From assembly GCA_034638255.1 (NCBI GenBank), contig JAWPGT010000017.1, positions 124,001 through 188,000 of the forward strand: a stretch of 64,000 nt of DNA, written 5' to 3'. Positions 57,601 to 64,000 of this stretch are shown one piece after another; positions within the stretch are counted from its first letter, which is position 1; each line of letters opens with the position of its first letter. Under the pieces are notes generated by a model. That model searched no databases. It was given only the letters and a program-made list of their open reading frames with translations, and was not told the origin of the DNA. Position numbers and translations under genes: made by a program. Source of the stretch: Coprinus comatus. Its lineage: Eukaryota > Basidiomycota > Agaricomycetes > Agaricales > Agaricaceae.

Positions 57601-58851
57601 AGAACACGAAAAAAGACAAATGGTGATTTACGCTTTTCTCAAGAAAACTGGGCCAATAAACATGTTTCGAGTCTCCGGCGTCATCTGGACAAACAGACAT
57701 ACACATGAGCATTCCATTGGAAGTATCATATGGTAGTTTATCGTCAATAACTTTAGAATAAGAAATCAGTCCAGTTGTGTTATTTTAAGTCATGGAAGAT
57801 TTAACAAACCTGTCTATAAAAGGTCAATATATGCGTTAAGTGCGAGATTTGCGTGAGAGAGACATGGGAAGTTTCAAGTGATGTAAACGTACTCGTCTCC
57901 AAGCGCCGTTTACAAATATCTTGACATCATAACGACCAGTGGCGGACAGCCTACGATTGTCTAATGACAGAGAAGAACCTAGTCTATCTTCAAGAGGGGT
58001 TGTATTGTGTATGGACGAACGTGCCAGCTGAGAGCGGATATGTGGTTTTGAATTAATGATCGATAAGTAAGGGGTGGAATGTAAATAACCCACATTCGTT
58101 CCGAATTGTCGCCCATGCTCTAGGCAAACAGAAATTGAAGCGCATACGGAGCAGTCTGTAACGATGTGTTGAATAATTTCTTGCGGTAATAATTCTTTCT
58201 CTTCGGAATGCCATGAATAGGTTAAATCTCTTGGCCGAAGCCATGCTGCGGATACTCGATGCTGTTCTGGAGACAACGGTGGTTGATCGGCCGGGTCACT
58301 TTTTCGTTGTGTTTGTTTCCATTAGTGCCTGAGGCGGTGAAGGAGACGGGGCTTACTTGAAGTCGGATGTTGAGGTAGGTGGATCGTCCCACAGTGGAAA
58401 GCTCAGACCGTTAATACGAGAGCCTCGTCTGAGGACGTAATATTGTTCCTCTGGACAAAGTGAGGCTTTGTTTGTGGATAACAATTAATTGTACTTACGT
58501 TCTGAGAAGTGATTGATACCGATGGGAGTAAGCCTAACATCAGGAGCTGGCGCCACCGTTGCAGTAGCAGCAGACTGCGGCTTAGTTTTCTTCAGGAAAG
58601 CCTTGATCTTCTCAGCTCTTTCCAAGGCCTTGGCTGCACTTGCCTTGCATTTTGTGCGGATTACCTCTGAATGGTGCTCTGTTCGACTGAGATGGAGAAA
58701 GAGCTCTGTGGCATGGACGTAGAGCTTGAATGCGGCATCGTAGTTGGCTGCGAGCTCAGCCTTTGTTGCCTTTGCATAGACAGCCTTTGTATATTGTTAG
58801 CCTAGGAGTGCAGCTGGGCTTATGGCGTACCTCTGGTGAATGAGGGTCCAT
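54657..58851 (-). CDS. PalB/RIM13-type calpain-like protease with MIT domain
   Basis: Nineteen exons give about 944 residues: 58851-58831, 58784-58499, 58450-58357, 58298-57893, 57813-57810, 57750-57632, 57548-57511, 57403-57383, 57314-57273, 57209-57154, 57083-56991, 56832-56758, 56687-56588, 56529-56498, 56399-55862, 55786-55548, 55470-55394, 55330-55087, 55005-54657. An N-terminal MIT domain (AVYAKATKAELAANYDAAFK) binds ESCRT-III. The peptidase domain has DCSVCASI with the catalytic Cys, GGYDFPGSNSSIDL, TGWIPE, and ESHSYAVI with the His; the third position reads VLDSW. Calpain-type beta domains follow, with TIIVSAFEPHYIGSYTL near the end. In ascomycetes PalB/Rim13 processes the PacC/Rim101 factor under alkaline conditions. 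Exon 5 has only four bases. In exon 15 the frame slips by one in the GAGAGAG run at about 55965-55986. Confidence 0.9.
54883..54918. repeat. 9-bp tandem repeat in PalB last exon
   Basis: Four copies of GTTGAGGAT (plus strand) encode Ser-Thr-rich repeats (SSTSSTSSTS) in a loop of the C-terminal calpain beta domain. The number of copies may vary between strains. Confidence 0.85.
57810..57813 (-). other. Four-nucleotide micro-exon (ACAG) of PalB
   Basis: Between introns 57892-57814 (GTACGT...TATAG) and 57809-57751 (GTTTGT...AAAG) lies the exon ACAG. It turns phase 0 into phase 1, giving WRRTVIDDKLP. The five residues between W and DD equal the spacing in classical calpains (W-V-D-V-V-V-D-D); skipping the exon would shift the frame to a stop. 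Confidence 0.65.
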
Positions 58852-58969
58852 TGGAGAGGTGTTTGCGACAGGGGGCTGTGGCAAACAAAGCACAGGCAGC
58901 TAGGCACGAACCGAACCAGGGTGTCAGGCACCAGGAACCGGTTCGATTCGTATCTGTTGGTGGGATCTT
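58852..58969. promoter_or_regulatory. Bidirectional promoter PalB / OPT transporter
   Basis: The two start codons are 118 bp apart. I looked for PacC-type GCCARG sites, which could link the transporter to pH control, and found none in this stretch on either strand. Confidence 0.5.
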
Positions 58970-61900
58970 ATGCTCCCTTCCCAAACACTCTTCCTCTCAC
59001 CACCACCACAAATGCCCCCGCCGCCGCCGACAGCGTCGAGCGACTATCCCCACCGTCCGAACACTGCACGGCCAACGACCGCTGCGGGCTCATTGGCTGA
59101 CTATGAATTTGCTCCTCCCCCACACCCTCATGGATACCCTGGGGAATACGACATTGACGAGGAATACGACGAGGAGAGTGAGGACGAGGATGTCTTTGCC
59201 TTCCTGCCACCGTCGACCGCAGACCAGGACATGAGCAACAGCCAGCACCAGCACCAGCACCATCAGTCCAGCTATCCCCTGCCAGCCCCCGCGTCCCCCT
59301 CGGATCTCGCATTCCCCTCGCCAGCATATATCCCGTATGGACACTCAAGAGCTCCCCCAACGACTGCCTCGTCACACCAGTTTGGCTTCGACCCCAGTAA
59401 CCAATACCCCAATACCCCCGCCAATAATGGTTCTCCAGCCTATACCATTCACCCGCCCCCGCAGAGCCCCCCATCAACAGACTCGCATACCCAGAGTGTC
59501 GACGACCCATATCGTATGAAGAGACTAAACACCGCCCTGGGTTCGGCAGTCCCCCCTTCCACCGCAGACTCAACTCGTTCCCGCCAAGTCCGAGTTCCCC
59601 TTCCATCCCTCCTCTCAAACGCAGACGACGCAGACGCTGCAGAAAAGGCCTCGGTCGATTGCGACGCAGACATCGAGTCTCTGCCTCCACGGCCCAGCCA
59701 GCCAATCCATCAGGGTAGAATAAGACATGGGAATCTCAATTCCGCTCCCTACTCACACGGTCGCTCAACAAGGGGAACTACGGCCGGTACCATTACTACC
59801 ACAGGTATTGATACGGTCAGCATTGGCGAAAGCATTATGGATGATGATGCTGCAACTAGTCGGGAAGGGTCTATCAAGTGAGTCTTTCCTTCCTTTCGAT
59901 AGCATTTCCCTCTTCCCTCCTTCATTCTTTGCTTCTCAATTGCGTGCATGGTACATCCATCATACATGCTTTCGCACAAGCATTTCCGGCCCCCTTCTGT
60001 TCTACCCCCGTGCTTGTTTCATATCCCGCCGACATCAATTATGCCCGCCAGCATGGTGTCAATTTATCCCATTCTTTATATTTTTCCTGCCGTCTACTTC
60101 ATATTCTCTTTTTCGAGTATGACTTCCCCACGAGATGTGCAGGCGGAGATGGAGCGGGACACCTGTCGCTCTTGGGTTCTTGTGGCAGCTGTCCTAGTCA
60201 GGTGATGGCAGGGCTGCTTTCAGCCGTTCATACCTAGGGCATGTTCAGATTTATTGGCGGGATCGCGGTCTTCGAGCCGATTATGAGTTTATACTTTGAT
60301 GAGATCTTGGCTCTGCGCTTCGCTTTTACCTTTTACGTGCTTTCCGGGGGGGGGCATATGATCAGCGCGAAGGTTCCGATTGGCGATGCCAGAGCGGAGG
60401 CACGTTTCATTATGAAGTAAACAAGAAGAGAAGGAGCGACGGAGATGCTGCACGAGAAGAGCAGACCATGTCCGACCTTGGGAAGTTCTGACTTGTCGGT
60501 GTCAAGGCTATGATAGAACGGTCTACATGACAGCTCGTCTCTCTCCTTTCTTTTCTGTTTCGTTGTTTGTTGGATTCTCGTGTTCGCTGCCTTCTTTTCC
60601 TTCTTCTTTTTTGTTTATATTGCGATGAAGAGTGCATTGGCTCTATTGTCAACAGCGATGCCTCCTCAGCTAATATCACTTCCTCTTCATACAACCCCTT
60701 TACCGACACCGGCACTAACTCGTTCCTCTTCCTATAATTCTAGAATGGAATTTGATTTCGACGCGATTGAAGAAGAAGACAGCCCTTTCCCCGAAGTGCG
60801 GGCATCTGTGTCTAACATTGACGACCCAGAAATGCCGGCAATGACGCTTCGCATGTGGTTTGTTGGACTCCTCCTTTGTATGGTATCTAGGTCAGTAAGC
60901 CTTGATCTGCTGGCTCCATTTCTTCGCTTACGCTGGTCTATCCAGTGCATTGAACGTCTTCTTCAACTTCCGATCTCCAGCGCCTGCAGTGGTGCCGTTA
61001 GCATTACTTCTTATCTCATACCCGTTCGGCAAATTCCTTGCATTCACTCTACCCATCAGGACCTACCGTATCCCTTTGCCCCGTATTCCAGCACGCATAA
61101 TCCCGACCTCGCTTCCTCACTCTCTTTCATGCTTCATTAGGCCAATGTCAACCCCACGTTCCATTGAGTTTTCACTCAATCCTGGACCATGGAATATCAA
61201 GGAACATGTACTTGTCTTCATCATGGCTAACGTCGCCGTTGGGCCTCCATATGCCCTCAACGCCGTCGTCGTCTCTGAAGTATTTTACGAACTGCGCCTC
61301 GGATACTGGTTTGCTCTCGTACTAGTTCTTGCAACTCAGCTGACCGGTTTTGGCCTTGCTGGTTTATGCCGGCGGTTCTTGGTCTGGCCTGCAAGCATGG
61401 TTTGGCCGCAGAACTTGGTTGCTTGTACGCTTCTAAACACATTGCACGCAGAAGATGAAGATGATGGTATTGGTATGAGCTTAGCTAGCGGTGGTTCTGG
61501 AAAAGGAATGACCAGGTACAAGTTCTTCATGATACTCATGGGTGCATCCTTTTTCTTCTTCTTCCTACCTGGTACGTCTAGACGGATCATGCGGATATTG
61601 CATCATTAATAAAATGTCTATCTGTAGGCTATCTCTTCGAAGCTTTATCAGTGTTCTCCTTTATTTGCTGGGCTGCACCTCAAAACGTGCCCGTCAACCA
61701 GCTATTTGGTGTTCATTCTGGTCTTGGTATGAGTGTTTTAACTTTTGATTGGACGCAAATTAGCTGGATTGGAAGTCCTTTAATGGGTGGGTCGTGACAG
61801 GTTATGTATACGTTCATATCTAACCTACTTTGTGCTGTGATAGTTCCTTGGTGGGCTGAGGTTCATATCTTCCTAGGATTTGTTCTATTCTATTGGATCC

Positions 61901-63518
61901 TGACACCAGTACTATACTATACAAATGTACGCCATTTTTCTTATACCTTCACGTTTGTTACTGACGCAAGGGCATAGTCCTGGAAACTCGGACATTTCCC
62001 TATCTCTGCCAACGAACCCTATGACAAGTTCGGGGACATTTATAACATCAGCCGTGTTCTGCGCCATGACGATACCTTCGACGCAGAAGCTTATGCCCAA
62101 TACTCTCCTCTCTATCTCCCAGCCACGTATGCAATGACGTACTTGCTTGCTTTTGCGCTCAGTACATGTGTTATTGTGCATACGATGTTGTATCACGGAA
62201 CGACATTGTTGAATGGGTTCAAGAAGATGAGGGTTGAGACAGATGATATACACGCTAAGCTGATGAGGAATTATCCTGAGGTCCCTGATTGGTGGTATGC
62301 AAGCAGTTTCTGTGTATTCTTTAGTTTGGCGGTTATTGCAGTTGAGGTAAGCGTTCAAGTGCTTTTTTTTTTACACCTAGGACAATATCTCACAATACAT
62401 TCAGGTATGGGAAACAAATGTACCGATTTGGGCTCTGATTCTCTCCGTGATACTACCCGTTATCTATATTCTTCCGTCTGGATTCATCTATGCGATGACG
62501 GGCCAAGGCATCACGCTTAATATTCTCGCACAAATCATTCCTGGAACCCTTCTCCCTGGAAACCCACTTGCGAACATGATTTTCAAGGCATATTCAGTCC
62601 AAACCCTAACGGAGGCTACCTCGTTCACTCAGGATCTGAAATTGGGGCACTATGTCAAAGTACCCCCTAGGGCAACATTTTTGGGTATGTTTCAAGCTTG
62701 ACTTAGCCCTAAGGGCTTGTGGCTGACATGATATCATCAAGTGCAAATGATCGCTACAACGTTGGCTGCATTTATTCAAGTAGGAGTTAAGACTTGGATT
62801 TTCAGCAATGTTCCGGATATTTGTGATTCTGAACAAAAGAGTCAGTTGACGTGTCCACATAATCAGGTATTCTTTACTGCTTCTGCCGTTTGGTGTGTTA
62901 CTTGTTTAATTTTGATTAAAAATATTACTAACATAAATCCTACATAGGGGTTTGATTGGTCCCAGTCGTCAATTTGGAAAAGGTTCAATATATCACCCAC
63001 ACTTGTACGCCATGATTGTGGGTGCCATTCTGCCTATACCATTCTGGTTGTGGCAGAGAAGATATCCGAATTCGTGGATCAAATGGGTTAGCACACCGGT
63101 TATTTTGAACGGTGTTTCAAATATTCCGCCTGCTACGGGAATCAATTATTCGAGTTGGTTTGCGGTTGGGTTTATCTTCCAATATTGGATTAGAAAGAAG
63201 AACTTTGCTTGGTGGAGTAAATTCAATTATGTGGCTAGTGCGGCACTTGATAGTGGTGAGTTCTTTTTTTAGATTTTAAAAATTTTGAGTGGGTTGTTAA
63301 CGACGTGTTTTTGCAGGGACTGTTATTTCCTTGATATTTATTTTCTTCTCATTACAAGCGCCAAAAGGTGGAATTATATTGAGGTGGTGGGGCAATTCGG
63401 TGCATCGAAACAGTATGTTTTTTCGGCAGATGCATTACGATATTCTAAATTTTTTTTCCTAGCTGCGGATTGGACGAGAACGCCTTGGTTACCCATTCCT
63501 GAAGACGGTATCTCATAG
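58970..63518 (+). CDS. OPT-family oligopeptide transporter with long N-terminal tail
   Basis: Eleven exons (58970-59877, 60744-60890, 60946-61571, 61628-61786, 61844-61926, 61978-62346, 62405-62684, 62742-62892, 62948-63255, 63317-63412, 63463-63518) give 1,060 residues in one frame. Residues 1-300 are a disordered, proline-rich cytosolic tail with an acidic patch (DIDEEYDEESEDED). Then come the OPT hallmarks: PEVRASVSNIDDPEMP, the first helix, SLNPGPWNIKEHV (the NPG motif), GLGMSVLTFDW, PWWAEVHIF, and HNQVFFTASAVWG followed by FGKGSIYHPHLYA, ending with the C-terminal NTADW. About 14-16 membrane helices are expected. OPT proteins import tetra- and pentapeptides, glutathione or metal-siderophore-like ligands with protons. 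Intron 1 is 866 nt, far above the local norm. An alternative start is the Met at 59012. Confidence 0.93.
59878..60743 (+). other. Unusually long first intron of the OPT gene
   Basis: This 866-nt intron begins with GTGAGT and ends TTCTAG. It contains GC-richer sequence with a nine-G run near 60345 and pyrimidine-rich tracts near its 3' end. No conserved coding frame is evident. It could hide an alternative promoter for a short OPT isoform starting at the Met at 60745. Confidence 0.6.
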
Positions 63519-64000
63519 CGGCTTCAAGTTTAAGGCCTGATTATTTCCCCCAAGAACAAGAATCGAATTATTACCCACGTTGTATTTTACTCCCCTCAAG
63601 ATTTTTTCTAGCTCTCAAGTTCATTTATGATACCAACATCAACATACCGATAATAATTTTCATACCTTTCCCCAAGTCCTATCTGCGATTCCTCATTCAT
63701 ACATCCGTCTTCATACAACCCATACAATTCACAACCTCAACACATACAAGTAAAAATGTGACGACGAGATAAAGATTCAAACAGACTCAAGTTCCCGAGG
63801 GTTTTTGGTTTAAAAAAATAAATATCAGGTGTAGTTGCTGGCGTACTCTTACAATTACAAAACAAAACAAGAAAACACCAAAGCATCGAATCGAAACACC
63901 GCCGCATTCATCCCAACCCGACATCTCTTAAAACATCTTTGTTGATTTATGTCGTTTGTCTCCCCTCTTTGTTCCGCCTACCCCCTCCTATTTACCCACT
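63519..64000. other. 3' flank of OPT gene
   Basis: No gene recognised in the last 482 bp. It should hold the OPT terminator; the sequence is AT-rich with several A-runs near 63,810 and 63,865. Confidence 0.5.

Noticed and set aside
58852..58969. PacC-binding site linking PalB and the OPT gene
   Set aside because: No GCCARG or its complement occurs in the shared promoter.
61046..61140. Intron inside OPT exon 3 (GTATCC...TTAG)
   Set aside because: The ends look acceptable, but removal would put the NPG motif out of frame, while the unspliced frame is open throughout.

Overview
The window reads as nuclear DNA of a filamentous basidiomycete, most likely an Agaricomycete. Nearly every gene is broken by 50-80 nt GT-AG introns, there are no operons, and several families are typical of mushroom-forming fungi: tandem BTB/POZ proteins, F-box proteins with long beta-rich tails, a degenerate NACHT-type NTPase remnant, and a multi-pass membrane family with a WT.(T/A)HAHF-like motif. 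All exon structures below were derived by hand from splice sites and reading-phase consistency.

Layout. 0.4-7 kb: an HtrL/YibB-like type II membrane protein (-), an F-box protein (-), a secreted GH17 beta-1,3-glucanase (+), and a probable mitochondrial membrane protein (+). 7-11 kb: three minus-strand genes with the same two-exon plan, each a single-pass membrane protein; two have a proline-rich N-terminal region carrying a PPxY motif. 11-13.7 kb: KRI1 (ribosome biogenesis). 13.7-18.2 kb: gene-poor, with one doubtful gene. 18.2-21 kb: a double-BTB gene and a decayed copy of part of it. 21-27.3 kb: a second F-box protein, the HDEL receptor ERD2, and a TM198-like membrane protein. 27.3-32.5 kb: gene-poor, holding an orphan piece of phosphatidylserine decarboxylase 2, a large inverted repeat and a NACHT remnant. 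32.5-42 kb: RIT1 (initiator tRNA ribosyl phosphate transferase) divergent from a SET-domain gene, a KEN/FGF-motif protein that may be a fungal sororin, an NTF2-like protein, and a GH71 alpha-1,3-glucanase. 42.6-46.4 kb: two tandem paralogues of the uncharacterised membrane family. 46.7-58.9 kb: an RNA-silencing RNA-dependent RNA polymerase, an unknown coiled-coil protein, a membrane J-protein and the PalB/RIM13 calpain. 59-63.5 kb: an OPT oligopeptide transporter.

Functional themes. Two cell-wall glucanases (GH17, GH71) act on the two main wall glucans. ERD2 and the membrane J-protein belong to the secretory pathway. KRI1 and RIT1 serve translation. PalB would act in ambient-pH signalling on endosomes and the RdRP in quelling-type silencing. 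These are neighbours, not an operon.

A caution on the sequence itself: five genes (F-box 1, RIT1, the sororin-like gene, RdRP at two places, PalB) read correctly only if one nucleotide is gained or lost at a short run or simple repeat. The common pattern suggests assembly indels more than five pseudogenes, but it cannot be settled from one sequence.
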